A DNA stretch of 64,000 nt from Candidatus Thorarchaeota archaeon (GCA_021498125.1 JAIZWL010000001.1:1040099-1104098), one strand, 5' to 3'; counted from the first letter of the stretch, positions 33,907 through 43,397 are shown. Notes: generated by a model from the sequence alone, not told the origin. Program-made: numbers and translations.

Positions 33907-35091
33907 TCAAAAGTCTACCCGCGTGCCCTCGTACATCCGATTGTAGATTTCGCGGATCTCGTTCTCGTTGACATCTCGCGGTGTCATGGTGATGCTCGAA
34001 TCCATCATTGCAAATTCCACAAGCTTGTCAAGTCCCTCCTCAAAGTCAGTTTTCGAGATGCCAGCTTCTCGGAGGCTCAACGGAAATCCGATCTGTCTCT
34101 GGAGATCCCGTATTCTCTCCGCAAATGCTCTTTCAGCGGTCTCTCCACTGCCTGTAATTCCCACCAGCGATGCAAGACTTGTGACATGTGCGGCAGTATC
34201 AGGATTACCATGAATTGCAAACTCAATTGTGAGTGGCAGTGCCATTCCAACCGCAAGACCATGATGAACTCTGAGGACTGAACCAAGGCTATGACCTAAG
34301 GAATGTGCAAGACAGACTTGTGAGTTGCTAAATGCCATCCCAGCAAGGTTGGCCGCGACCAGCATCTTCTCACGTGCTTCGAGGTTTCCCAGATCGTTTA
34401 CCGACTTCGGAAGCCACTCGAACACAAGTTGAATCGCCTGTAGTGACGCTGCGTCCGAGAAGGGGTTCTTCCAGATCGAGATAAACGCCTCAACAGCATG
34501 TGTGAGCGCATCCATTCCCGTGTATGCAGTGAGGTCTCGCGGAAGGCGTTCCACCATCTTTGGGTCAAGAATTGCCATGTCAGGGATCAATTCCGGATTG
34601 ATCGATGCGAACTTGCGACCGGTCTCATCTTCTCGGATGACCACAGCTCTTGTCGCTTCAGAACCAGTCCCCGCTGTTGTCGGTATGCAATAGAGCCTTG
34701 CATTGTCTCTCAGGCCGAGTGCATCAAATGGGTTCAACGCTTTGAGGTCATAGTTGGGGTTTTCGTAGAGTATCCATGCAGCCTTTGCAGTGTCCATCAC
34801 GCTCCCCCCACCTACTGCAACTATCATATCGGCATTGGCCTCTTTCAGAGCGGCAGCCGCATCCTTTACTATTGAGATTCTGGGATCCGGTTCTGCGCCG
34901 TCCCAGACCGTTACTGTTCTCTCTCCACGTTCTAGGATGTCCTTTACACTATCGATGAGCCCTAATCCACTGATGACCTTGTCTGTAATTATCACTGCCC
35001 TCTTGCCAGATTCCATCGCCAATTCTTCCAGAGCATCCTCACCAAAGGCGACCTTTGGAATATCAAACCACCAGACCATTCTCTGTCCCAA
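33907..35091 (-). CDS. Iron-containing alcohol dehydrogenase
   Basis: A 394-residue group III alcohol dehydrogenase: NAD(P)-binding AVGGGSVMDTAKAAW, PTTAGTGSEATRAVV, and the metal-ligand segments MDALTHAVEAF, CLAHSLGHSLG and HHGLAVGMALP. It would interconvert an alcohol and its aldehyde, which the neighbouring AOR can oxidise or, run backwards, make. The first residues MGQRMVWWFDIPKVAFG allow a start at either Met1 or Met5 (35079). Upstream by 75 bp is the SCP2-like gene in the same direction. Confidence 0.94.
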   Translation of the reverse strand: MGQRMVWWFDIPKVAFGEDALEELAMESGKRAVIITDKVISGLGLIDSVKDILERGERTVTVWDGAEPDPRISIVKDAAAALKEANADMIVAVGGGSVMDTAKAAWILYENPNYDLKALNPFDALGLRDNARLYCIPTTAGTGSEATRAVVIREDETGRKFASINPELIPDMAILDPKMVERLPRDLTAYTGMDALTHAVEAFISIWKNPFSDAASLQAIQLVFEWLPKSVNDLGNLEAREKMLVAANLAGMAFSNSQVCLAHSLGHSLGSVLRVHHGLAVGMALPLTIEFAIHGNPDTAAHVTSLASLVGITGSGETAERAFAERIRDLQRQIGFPLSLREAGISKTDFEEGLDKLVEFAMMDSSITMTPRDVNENEIREIYNRMYEGTRVDF

Positions 35092-35166
35092 CTATATTGT
35101 CCCTTTTTTACACGAAACAATATGCTAAGCATTGGGGCTCGGTGGCTCTTATTCTTGGCGCATGGC

Positions 35167-35586
35167 TTATTCATCAAGAAACTTTGTTGGAATTGATGCC
35201 GCAGTAGCTACCAGTTCCATTGCCGCTTTGGTTGCACGCATGACCTTCCCGTAATTTCCCGTAAGGGCAAATTTACGTTGCATGATGCCCTTGATGGGAT
35301 GCACCTTTCCTGCAAAGAGTGCTTTCCAGCTGCTATATGCCCCCGCATATACAAATTCTGCTGTATCATCAGGACCTGCCATTCTTGCCGCTTTACACTT
35401 CCCGTGCCAGAGATCCAGATAGAACCGGATGGGCTCTTTGATGATCTCCCCGTCTGCATCGATCTGGAAGATGAAGTCACCCTCCCATGTCTTTGCTGCC
35501 TCTTCATATGCACTACTGGAATTTAATGCCTCCATGTATTTTGCGATCCACTCTTCTGAAGGAAATACAAGCTTCTCTTCGGACAT
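35167..35586 (-). CDS. SCP2 sterol-carrier-like protein
   Basis: A 139-residue SCP2-fold protein: helix (SEEWIAKYMEALNSSSAYEEA), strands FIFQIDADGEIIKEPIRFYLDLW, then PDDTAEFVYAGAYSSWKALFAGKVHPIKGIMQRKFALTGNYGKVM. SCP2 domains bind lipids or acyl-CoA-like hydrophobic ligands. In archaea and bacteria they often accompany oxidoreductases, as here before the Fe-ADH and AOR genes. A sterol ligand is not implied. Confidence 0.85.
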   Translation of the reverse strand: MSEEKLVFPSEEWIAKYMEALNSSSAYEEAAKTWEGDFIFQIDADGEIIKEPIRFYLDLWHGKCKAARMAGPDDTAEFVYAGAYSSWKALFAGKVHPIKGIMQRKFALTGNYGKVMRATKAAMELVATAASIPTKFLDE

Positions 35587-35717
35587 CTATTTACCTCCAC
35601 TTGATGAAACGTTGTGAACGGCAAACAAAAAATGTTCTGGTAGGCTCTAATCTATCCATCATGAGGTATTACATCATAGATTTCTCAGGTTGCTAATTGT
35701 CTTAATGCAGATAGTGG

Positions 35718-37850
35718 TTACCACTCAGCAACATCGCTGAACTTTCTTCTGAAGTTCTCGGCCTTCGTTTCAAAGCCGTACTTGTTCCATGCTTCCATAC
35801 ATGCTCTATAGATCTGCACAGCCAGTTTTTTGTATCTATGATCCCCCAATCGAGCTGCTGCGACCTTCAATATATCAATGAATGGGCTGGCAAGCATTGG
35901 AACTTCATAATCATACTGATCAATATTTCGAATTGCAATCAAATTGAGGGCAATCACTTGATCCATGACCCGTTTTAATTTCTCATCTGGCAGTGTATCG
36001 GCTCCCAGTAGCGCATGATTGGTCGCTGATCTAATATCATCGCGGCAGACAACACCTCTTGCTAAGAATCCCGTATGCGTTTCAAGAGTGACGTGGATGC
36101 AATATGCGAGGACCTTTTCTCGAACCTCTCCCATTAGAAGACGATCGGCAAGGGCGGTCAGAGATGTTATCACATTTCCGAGATTGGTAGCATACTGAAT
36201 TGGTTTCGTGTACTGCATAGCATCAATAGTATCAACATCAAGGCTCTTCATTGCGATGATCATCAGTCTGATCTCTTCGTCTCGTAGCATCTCTGCTTTG
36301 GTCAATATCGGGAGAAGGGCATTCCCAATGACTGTTAGAGAGAACTGTAGATGTGGTTTTGGCCATTCGCTATCCATCATTGTAAAGATCTGTTGAAGGA
36401 AATCTATAATTCTCCTAACATGTTTCTTTCTCTTCTGACCTGTGACAATATGATAATATTCTGCAAGTGCAACACTCAGACTCTGAAATACACTATCGAT
36501 TGTAAATACAAAGAGTGGAACTCCCACTTCTATGAGTTTCAGAAAGCGTTTCTCGTATAGTGTTATTACCTCCTTGAGAATCTCCTCTCTGTCCCCAAGT
36601 GCCAGTATTGGTGATTCGCAGAGGGCTGTTAAGAGCGCGATGTAGTTTTGAAGATGGAAAGATGATGCAATTCCTGCGCTGGTGTACAAATTATGCAACG
36701 GGTCGCTCTCACCATAATGCGCAGTGATCTCGTCAATCCGTTTCAAGACGTCTCTCATACGTGTCTTGTAGACTGCCAGATTTCCACGAAAGGCCTCAAA
36801 ACTAGTAATTGAGTAAAGATTTTCAAAAATGCGTCCTCTCTCAAGTATGCCATTGACAAATGCATCTACAATCTCGGTCTTGTCTGCGTAGAGTTTTTTC
36901 AATTCTTCTGTAAACTTGGGGAATCTCACAACACGGTTGTCTAAGAAGAGAAAACCCGTGAGTATATCCTCTTCCGTGTCTTTCAGTTCTGTCTTCTGTA
37001 TGGCTCCACGAAATGCTCTTGTGTAGTCTGCTGGAATGGCATCCTTGTTTAGATTCAAGACCAATTTTTCTGCAAGATCATAGAGTGCGTGATCCTTTGG
37101 AAGTTCAGAAACAAGTCGTTGCAACAATTGCTGAGGTGGTGCATGTGTGTTTGCCATGGATAGTGATAGTGTCCCCATCTTTATCGCAAAGAGTTTGGCT
37201 GCTGTCCCTTCCAACTTGATTGAAGCCGCACATGCATAATCAAAAGCCCCCCGATATGCATACTCCAATGCCAATGGAAGTGAGGTTTCCACCTTTGAAG
37301 CGAACTCGTTCCACTCATCAGTACGTTCTGGCCGGTTCAAGAGTTCCTGAACCTCATTGTATACTTCGCTAAGATGCTCGTCCTCCTGAATTGTCCGAAG
37401 GATTGGTTTCCACACTTTGGTAATAACATCCGGGAAGGGGGTCTCGATGTCTTGCAAGATATACGTGTTCATGATCTCTTCTACATCATCTTGATAGTCT
37501 GATATGACGGTTCCATCAGCTTTTGGAATGGGTGAGTAGTCTAACGCCTCTGCAAGGATCTGAAGCAGTCGTTCCATATAGCTCTCAGCCTTATTCACGA
37601 GCATCACGATAGTATATCCCTTCTCGGATTCTGTCATGAGCAGAGTGTCATCCTTGAAAGCTATGTTCCGAACTTGACCACTCCCAATCAAGGCGCTAAG
37701 ACTTTTTGATGCCTCAATCAATGCACCCAGGAGCATCTCACTCTCTGTCCCGCCAACGCTCTTCACATAGACGGGAACGCCTCCGGTCGAGAGCACACAT
37801 ACCAGTTTGATCACGTATTCACATCCAATGTATAGTTCACTCTTTGCCAT
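35718..37850 (-). CDS. Large protein with longin/Roadblock-like N-terminus and helical-repeat body
   Basis: A 710-residue soluble protein. The first ~105 residues form alternating strands and helices (IKLVCVLSTGGVPVYVKS, LLGALIEASKSLSALIG, IAFKDDTLLMTESEKGYTIVML, then a helix) in the order of a longin or Roadblock fold. The rest is almost wholly alpha-helical with repeating amphipathic helices, looking like an extended solenoid. No catalytic motif is visible. This architecture recalls eukaryotic trafficking and adaptor subunits, but no homology is claimed. It stands alone between an SCP2 gene and a TauE-like gene, with 130 bp on each side. Confidence 0.75.
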   Translation of the reverse strand: MAKSELYIGCEYVIKLVCVLSTGGVPVYVKSVGGTESEMLLGALIEASKSLSALIGSGQVRNIAFKDDTLLMTESEKGYTIVMLVNKAESYMERLLQILAEALDYSPIPKADGTVISDYQDDVEEIMNTYILQDIETPFPDVITKVWKPILRTIQEDEHLSEVYNEVQELLNRPERTDEWNEFASKVETSLPLALEYAYRGAFDYACAASIKLEGTAAKLFAIKMGTLSLSMANTHAPPQQLLQRLVSELPKDHALYDLAEKLVLNLNKDAIPADYTRAFRGAIQKTELKDTEEDILTGFLFLDNRVVRFPKFTEELKKLYADKTEIVDAFVNGILERGRIFENLYSITSFEAFRGNLAVYKTRMRDVLKRIDEITAHYGESDPLHNLYTSAGIASSFHLQNYIALLTALCESPILALGDREEILKEVITLYEKRFLKLIEVGVPLFVFTIDSVFQSLSVALAEYYHIVTGQKRKKHVRRIIDFLQQIFTMMDSEWPKPHLQFSLTVIGNALLPILTKAEMLRDEEIRLMIIAMKSLDVDTIDAMQYTKPIQYATNLGNVITSLTALADRLLMGEVREKVLAYCIHVTLETHTGFLARGVVCRDDIRSATNHALLGADTLPDEKLKRVMDQVIALNLIAIRNIDQYDYEVPMLASPFIDILKVAAARLGDHRYKKLAVQIYRACMEAWNKYGFETKAENFRRKFSDVAEW

Positions 37851-37983
37851 CAGCGAACAAAAACATTATTGGCGTTAAGTTCAACTTGTAACTCGCTCCC
37901 GGGTTGATATGTCTTCAGGTCGACATATTAGTCATCTATTTTGGTGCTGTTTATGTTATACTAAGATCATGCGGTCATTATTG

Positions 37984-38739
37984 CTACACTGCAAGTGCTT
38001 GGATCATTATAATGATCGAGATTGCAAGAAGTACCGTGCCAAATATTGCACGTACGTGTTTGGGCCGTGCATGATGTGCCATGACTCGTGATCCGATTTG
38101 GCTTCCCAAAAACACAGCTAACGCACTGGCAATCCAAATATCCCATTGTGGCTGAGCCGCGAACACCAAGTGCGAGATGAAGCTCGACGTTCCGGAGCAG
38201 GTGACTATCAATGCGGATGTGGCTGCTGCAATCTTTGGATCGAGACCGACGATGTATAGAAGTGGTACAACAAAGCTGCCTCCTCCACGGCCGATGAGCC
38301 CTGCAATGAATCCTAGTCCTGCACCTCCGATTATACCTATGATCGTCTTTTCATGGGAGTTCAATTCTCCACGCGATGGCTTCCAACCACTCAGCATCAA
38401 TAGAGCTGCTGCTCCTGTAAAGACCGCAAAGACAATGAGCAACGCTCCAGTTGGAACGGCAATATTGAGCAGTGTGCCGATTGGTGCAAAGATGATCATA
38501 GTGAGTGCAAATGGAAGTGCGACTCGCCATTCTATGAGTTTCTTTCTGTGATACGTTGTAGCGGCTGATGAGCTATTGACCACATTGAGGAGCATACCAA
38601 GTGGTATTGCCTGAGTCTTGAAGTCCATTCCGAACCAGAAGAGAATTGGGATATACAGCTGAGAGCCGCCCATTCCCAGCATTGAGAAAACTAGAGCAAT
38701 TAGAAAGAAGACAATTGGTATAATTATTGTAAATTCCAT
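37984..38739 (-). CDS. TauE/SafE-family permease
   Basis: A 251-residue membrane protein with about eight helices and the duplicated motif of the family: LGMGGSQLYIPILFWFG in the first half and GLIGRGGGSFVVPLLYIVG in the second. Members move sulfite, sulfonates, sulfoacetate or other small anions. A separate KIAAATSALIVTCSGTSSF follows the second motif. The sulfur link to the bacillithiol-type genes is not supported by position. Confidence 0.9.
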   Translation of the reverse strand: MEFTIIIPIVFFLIALVFSMLGMGGSQLYIPILFWFGMDFKTQAIPLGMLLNVVNSSSAATTYHRKKLIEWRVALPFALTMIIFAPIGTLLNIAVPTGALLIVFAVFTGAAALLMLSGWKPSRGELNSHEKTIIGIIGGAGLGFIAGLIGRGGGSFVVPLLYIVGLDPKIAAATSALIVTCSGTSSFISHLVFAAQPQWDIWIASALAVFLGSQIGSRVMAHHARPKHVRAIFGTVLLAISIIIMIQALAV

Positions 38740-38975
38740 GATCTCACCATCAATGGATTGACTGCAGCCATACCTCTGCTCAGTCTTGGACTCCGATGGT
38801 ACCTACAGTATTTAGGCTCGTCCAGCGGCAATTGCGTGCATATGCCTATTTACGTGTCGTGATGCTGGCATATCGAGAGTTCTCTATCAAAAGAAGTGGC
38901 ATTACAGAAAATACATAAGCATCGTGCAATCGAAGCCACCGAGAGGCATCTCTGGACCTGACGAGATGATCAACA

Positions 38976-39551
38976 ATGGCGCTAGATTTCGCAAAGGGAA
39001 TAACAGAGTTCCGCTGGCATGGGCGCGGTGGCCAAGGTGTGGTCACTAGCAACCAAATGCTTGGCAAGGCTGCACTTGAGGAAGGCCGTTATATTCAGGC
39101 CTTTCCAGAGTTCGGCCCTGAGCGGACAGGCGCTCCAGTGAGAGCGTTTTTGAGAATCAGCAAAGATCCCATCCAAATCTATGCCCAGGTCTACCACCCA
39201 GACATCGTGGTCTGTATTGACCCGACTCTGCTCGAAGTGGTAAATCCGACCGAGGGCCTGAAAGAGGATGGTATACTTGTGCTTAACACTACGATGAGTC
39301 CTGCCGAGGTGCGGGACAAGTTCGGGTTCAAGACCGGTACGGTAGTGACCGTTGACGCAAGCACAATTGCGATGGAGATCCTGGGTCGCCCATTCTACAA
39401 CATGCCCACAATGGCAGCTGCGGTAAAAGCAACTGGGATTGTGAAGTTGGAGACCGTAATCCAGACAGTTCTCAACCGCTACCCTGGAAAGGTCGGTGAG
39501 CTGAACAAGGCCGCAATGGAGCGAGCATCAGAGGAGGCGCAGATCGGATGA
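38976..39551 (+). CDS. porG: Pyruvate:ferredoxin oxidoreductase, gamma subunit
   Basis: First gene of porGDAB. The 191-residue protein has FRWHGRGGQGVVTSNQMLG, EFGPERTGAPVRAFLRIS, and the helix-strand pattern of the gamma domain. Four-subunit 2-oxoacid oxidoreductases decarboxylate pyruvate (or a relative) to acetyl-CoA with ferredoxin reduction. GAGATGATC, close to the consensus, lies about six bases before the ATG. The end overlaps the delta gene by four bases. The order gamma, delta, alpha, beta matches Thermococcales. Confidence 0.95.
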   Translation: MALDFAKGITEFRWHGRGGQGVVTSNQMLGKAALEEGRYIQAFPEFGPERTGAPVRAFLRISKDPIQIYAQVYHPDIVVCIDPTLLEVVNPTEGLKEDGILVLNTTMSPAEVRDKFGFKTGTVVTVDASTIAMEILGRPFYNMPTMAAAVKATGIVKLETVIQTVLNRYPGKVGELNKAAMERASEEAQIG

Positions 39552-39844
39552 GCGAGAAATTCAATGATATCCCGATGGCTGGTAATATACTCGAGCCCGG
39601 CAATGCAACAAAATACAAGACAGGTGGCTGGCGTGCGATGCGCCCAGTGCATAATGACGAGACCTGCCTTTGGATGAAGAATGGTACTTGTGGTCTGTGC
39701 TGGATATTCTGTCCTGATGATGCTATTCGGCTCATTGAGAAGGATGGTAAGTACACCTACGAGTATGATTACGACTACTGCAAGGGCTGCGGGATCTGCG
39801 CAAATCAGTGCCCGACCAGCAGCATCAAGATGGAGAGTGAGTAA
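39548..39844 (+). CDS. porD: Pyruvate:ferredoxin oxidoreductase, delta (ferredoxin) subunit
   Basis: A 98-residue 8Fe ferredoxin subunit. The second cluster motif is canonical, CKGCGICANQCP. The first set has four cysteines as ETCLWMKNGTCGLCWIFCP, so the first spacing is seven residues where the usual spacing is two. It starts with an ATGA overlap to porG and ends four bases before porA. It carries electrons from the catalytic subunits to soluble ferredoxin. Confidence 0.95.
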   Translation: MSEKFNDIPMAGNILEPGNATKYKTGGWRAMRPVHNDETCLWMKNGTCGLCWIFCPDDAIRLIEKDGKYTYEYDYDYCKGCGICANQCPTSSIKMESE

Positions 39845-39848
39845 ACAG

Positions 39849-41054
39849 ATGACAGCTGTTGAAAAGATTCCTGCTGACAAGATCAAGATTGAAGGACTGA
39901 CAGGTGACGCAGCCATTGCCCATGCTTTCAAGCAGTGCGATATCGATGTAATGGCCGCATACCCTATCACCCCCCAGACTATCATCGTAGAGGACTTTCA
40001 GAAGTTCGCTGCAAACGGTGAGGTTCAGACCAAGGTGATCACGGTCGAGTCCGAGCACAGTGCGATGTCTGCCTGTATCGGCGCATCTGCGACTGGAGCA
40101 CGTGTTGCAACAGCAACCGCCTCTGCAGGTCTGGCTCTGATGTGGGAGGTCCTTTACTGTGCAGCCTCAATGAGAATGCCAATTGTTCTCACGGTCGCTA
40201 ATAGAGCACTGAGCGCCCCAATTAATATTCACAATGATTGGTCCGATTCTTATGGTGCCCGTGATTCTGGTTTTATCCAGCTCTATTGTCAGAACAGTCA
40301 GGAGGCCTATGACACGACGATCATGGCCTTCAAGCTGGCCGAGGACCATCGTGTGCTATTGCCCGTGATGGTATGTATTGATGGTTTCATTCTGAGTCAC
40401 AATGTAGAGCGTGTCGAGATGCTCCCTGATGAGGCTGTCAAGTCATTCTTGGGTGTCAGAGAACCCGTGCAACCACTCGACCCCGATAATCCGCTCACGA
40501 TGGGACCGCTGGCCCTGACAGATTATTACTTCGAGTTCAAGGAGCAGCAGGATCGTGCTATCCATGCAGTCCCAGACGTCTTCAAGGAGGTCGAAGAGGC
40601 ATTCAAGAAGATGACCGGACGATCCTACGGGATGGTCGAGGACTACAAGACTGAAGATGCTGATATCATCTTACTGACCCACAGTACCCCTGCTGGGACT
40701 GCTAAGGTTGTAGCAGACACGCTTCGCGAGCAGGGTGAGAAGGTCGGTGTTCTTCGTCTGAAGATGTTCCGTCCATTCCCTGTCAAAGAGGTTGTTGAGA
40801 AGATCAAGCATGCAAAGGCAGTGGCTGTCTTTGAGAAGTGCCTCTCCTTTGGTGCGGTCTGTAATCCACTGGCTCTTGAGCTGCGTTCCGCACTCTATGA
40901 CCTTGACGAGCGACCTATGGTCACTGACTTTGTCATCGGACTGGGTGGCCGTGATGTACCGCCTACTACGATTGTGGACGGTTACAACAAGACAAAGGAG
41001 TATCTTGCAAAAGGCAAAGCTCCATTGTATGAGACCTTGGGGGTGCGAAAATAA
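39849..41054 (+). CDS. porA: Pyruvate:ferredoxin oxidoreductase, alpha subunit
   Basis: A 401-residue subunit: GDAAIAHAFKQCDIDVMAAYPITPQT, ESEHSAMSACIGASATGARVATATASAGLALM, VANRALSAPINIHNDWSD (substrate-pocket region of pyruvate-type enzymes), then the C-terminal domain with ADIILLTHSTPAGTAK. The ATG at 39849 directly follows porD; an upstream start would overlap porD. Its stop overlaps the porB ATG. It shapes the TPP site with beta. Confidence 0.96.
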   Translation: MTAVEKIPADKIKIEGLTGDAAIAHAFKQCDIDVMAAYPITPQTIIVEDFQKFAANGEVQTKVITVESEHSAMSACIGASATGARVATATASAGLALMWEVLYCAASMRMPIVLTVANRALSAPINIHNDWSDSYGARDSGFIQLYCQNSQEAYDTTIMAFKLAEDHRVLLPVMVCIDGFILSHNVERVEMLPDEAVKSFLGVREPVQPLDPDNPLTMGPLALTDYYFEFKEQQDRAIHAVPDVFKEVEEAFKKMTGRSYGMVEDYKTEDADIILLTHSTPAGTAKVVADTLREQGEKVGVLRLKMFRPFPVKEVVEKIKHAKAVAVFEKCLSFGAVCNPLALELRSALYDLDERPMVTDFVIGLGGRDVPPTTIVDGYNKTKEYLAKGKAPLYETLGVRK

Positions 41055-41995
41055 TGACAGTCAAACTCAAAGAAATGCTACAGAAACCACAAATCCTCTC
41101 TTCGGGGCATCGTATGTGTGCAGGTTGTGCAGCACCCACGATCATCAAGCTTGTGGGCATGGCACTTCGCGGGCCGACCGTATTCTGCAATGCAACTGGT
41201 TGTCTTGAGGTCGCCACGACCATCTATCCGTATACTGCATGGAAGGTCCCATGGATCCATGTGGCCTTTGAGAATGCCTCCGCAGTAGCATCGGGTGTGA
41301 TCGAGGCTTACAAGGCGATGGCCGAAAAAGGCCGGAGCAAGTTTGAGCATGTTGATGTTGTAGCAATCGGTGGAGATGGTGGTACCTTCGATATCGGTTT
41401 TGGTTCTCTCAGCGGCGCACTTGAACGTGGTCATGATTTTGTCTATTTGGTCTATGACAATGGTGCATACCAGAACACTGGCATTCAGAGATCCGGTGCA
41501 ACACTGCCCGGGCAGGAGACCACGACCTCATGGGCCGGAACGGTAGAACCCGGTAAGCGACAGAAAAAGAAGCCTCTGGCAGAGATCGTTGCAGCCCACA
41601 GGATCCCCTATGTGGCGACTGTGGCTCCATACTATTATCGTGACTTTATTACAAAGTTCAGGAAGGCCTTAGAGGTCGAGGGACCTGCGTTTGTACACGC
41701 ACACTCTTCGTGTCCTCGTGGTTGGAGATCTGATACTTCCAAGTCTATTGAGCTGTCCAAGCTTGCTGTCGAGACTGGTCTGCATCCTCTCTATGAGGTG
41801 ATTGATGGTACTAAATACGTCATGTCTGGCCCGAGTAAGCGACTCAAAGAGCTCAAGCCCGTAGACGAGTACTTCAAGTTGCAGGGGCAGTTCAAACATC
41901 TCTTCACTCCACAATGGGAGGACTTCCGCAAAGAGATCCAAGAATGGGTCTATCAGGACTGGGAGCTTCTCCGTAAGAAGTGCGGCCTCGATTAG
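41054..41995 (+). CDS. porB: Pyruvate:ferredoxin oxidoreductase, beta subunit
   Basis: A 313-residue TPP- and 4Fe-4S-binding subunit: SGHRMCAGCAAPTIIKL (first two cluster cysteines), GCLEVATTIYPYTAW (third), and the TPP-binding GGDGGTFDIGFGSLSGALERG with YDNGAYQNTGIQRSG. A late cysteine (HSSCPRGW) completes the cluster. Length and motifs match PorB. The last gene of the operon; a hairpin/T-tract terminator follows at 42002-42035. Confidence 0.96.
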   Translation: MTVKLKEMLQKPQILSSGHRMCAGCAAPTIIKLVGMALRGPTVFCNATGCLEVATTIYPYTAWKVPWIHVAFENASAVASGVIEAYKAMAEKGRSKFEHVDVVAIGGDGGTFDIGFGSLSGALERGHDFVYLVYDNGAYQNTGIQRSGATLPGQETTTSWAGTVEPGKRQKKKPLAEIVAAHRIPYVATVAPYYYRDFITKFRKALEVEGPAFVHAHSSCPRGWRSDTSKSIELSKLAVETGLHPLYEVIDGTKYVMSGPSKRLKELKPVDEYFKLQGQFKHLFTPQWEDFRKEIQEWVYQDWELLRKKCGLD

Positions 41996-42001
41996 TCCAT
42001 A

Positions 42002-42035
42002 GGATTGGAGCTCTTGCTCCTATCCCCTCTTTTTT
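42002..42035 (+). terminator. Hairpin with T-tract after porB
   Basis: GGAT-t-GGAGC and GCTCC-t-ATCC pair around a TCTT loop, then CCTCTTTTTT. It begins seven bases after the porB stop and looks like an intrinsic terminator. Confidence 0.65.
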
Positions 42036-42264
42036 CCTCAAAAAATATTCTGTATTAATGGCTCTTTACTGACGGTTTCTGAAAAGTCGAGATTGAAACG
42101 TATGTATACGAGTGACTTGCACTATGATATTGTCGGGCTCGAAACTCCGCAGAATCTGTTTCACCTTGACTGATTCATGGTTGTGGTCTTTTTACACACA
42201 ACGCCCACAAATCAGTAAGGTTTATTTACATTTGGTCTATTGGTTGTTTGAGGAATGAATTCTC

Positions 42265-43362
42265 TTGAGTGAAATGGGGATAATGGGACGTGTACTTGGT
42301 ACACGAGTGGGCTATGCCAGTCGGTCGGTCGGTCGTCATAGACGTGATTTTTTGAAACTGAGGACTGCGCTGCTTGTGATCGCAGTGTTATCACCATTGT
42401 GGGTCATGCCGCTCTCGGCACCTGTGGTCTCGGATGTTGTAGTGGTCATGCACCACGATAGTGCGGTGAGTACTGCGGTTCAGACAATCGTGGCGAATGA
42501 TCCGCATGTGCAGGTGGTGGACTATGGGTCACTGGAGTATGCACTGACCATCCATCGGACAGTCAGAAGAGTCGTATGGGTATCTCATGGATCTAAACAA
42601 GGAATTCTTGCAGGTTCGCAGGTACTCAGTTGGCAAGCGTTCAGCAATCGAATCCAGATGACTCCAGGGAAAGATATTGTATTAGCATGTGACTCGAGTG
42701 AGGTAAATAAATACGTTTCTTCGGCATCAGTAGTTGGTTTTAATGGGGTAATAGACGCGCGATTAGCTGGCTTTCTTGGATCTTTTCTCATTCTCTCTCA
42801 AGATCCAAATGTGCCATCATCTACTATTCACGGAATATTGTCAGCTGCTAATGACTTGCTTGTAGGTTTATTTTCAGGTGCACTTGATTTACTACCGTTA
42901 GGGGAGATACCTGCATGGTGGGGAGTACTAAAAGCTCTATTGATCGCAAGTATCACAGTGGTCTATTTCGCTTCAGGTGAATCCCACATCCCGAGAGTCC
43001 TTGCGACTCGGTCGCATCCTATTCTATTAGGTGGATTTCTCGCCTTTATTATGACACTCGTTGGATATACTGCATACTGGGTTCTTAATTCATACTTTAC
43101 GTCGTATCCCGAATTCTGTAATGTGATGTATCTTATTTTTGGTGCCGCTTTTGGAGTTGTACTCTCATTAATACTTAAAGGAGCGCTTCCGGGCGCATCA
43201 TATATCATATTACTTATTGGGGGGTGGATTGCCTCCTTGTTTGGACTAAACGCGTCGTGGGCAGCACCATGGTCACGTGCAGCCTTTGCAGCGTCCGCGG
43301 CGATCTTTCTTGTTACTATTGCGGATGTCTTGCTTACGGCCTACTGGACATTTATGACATAA
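42265..43362 (+). CDS. Caspase-fold-like domain fused to membrane helices
   Basis: A 365-residue protein (TTG start; ATGs at 42274 and 42283 are alternatives). A basic start and hydrophobic segment (about 33-52) suggest a signal or anchor. Residues 55-185 alternate strands and helices and hold VVWVSHGSKQG (His108-Gly109) and DIVLACDSSE (Cys142), the H-G ... A-C-x-S pair of clan CD peptidases (caspase, gingipain, CHAT). Five or six membrane helices follow (about 218-362). The gene is more AT-rich than neighbours and lies 35 bp before another membrane-protein gene. The fold is inferred from the two motifs. Confidence 0.65.
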   Translation: MSEMGIMGRVLGTRVGYASRSVGRHRRDFLKLRTALLVIAVLSPLWVMPLSAPVVSDVVVVMHHDSAVSTAVQTIVANDPHVQVVDYGSLEYALTIHRTVRRVVWVSHGSKQGILAGSQVLSWQAFSNRIQMTPGKDIVLACDSSEVNKYVSSASVVGFNGVIDARLAGFLGSFLILSQDPNVPSSTIHGILSAANDLLVGLFSGALDLLPLGEIPAWWGVLKALLIASITVVYFASGESHIPRVLATRSHPILLGGFLAFIMTLVGYTAYWVLNSYFTSYPEFCNVMYLIFGAAFGVVLSLILKGALPGASYIILLIGGWIASLFGLNASWAAPWSRAAFAASAAIFLVTIADVLLTAYWTFMT

Positions 43363-43397
43363 CACTGGAAAAATAAAATAGTAAGGACTGGGTATCA

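Noticed and set aside
39681..39848. Longer start for porA
   Set aside because: It overlaps porD in another frame; the ATG at 39849 gives the conserved N-terminus.
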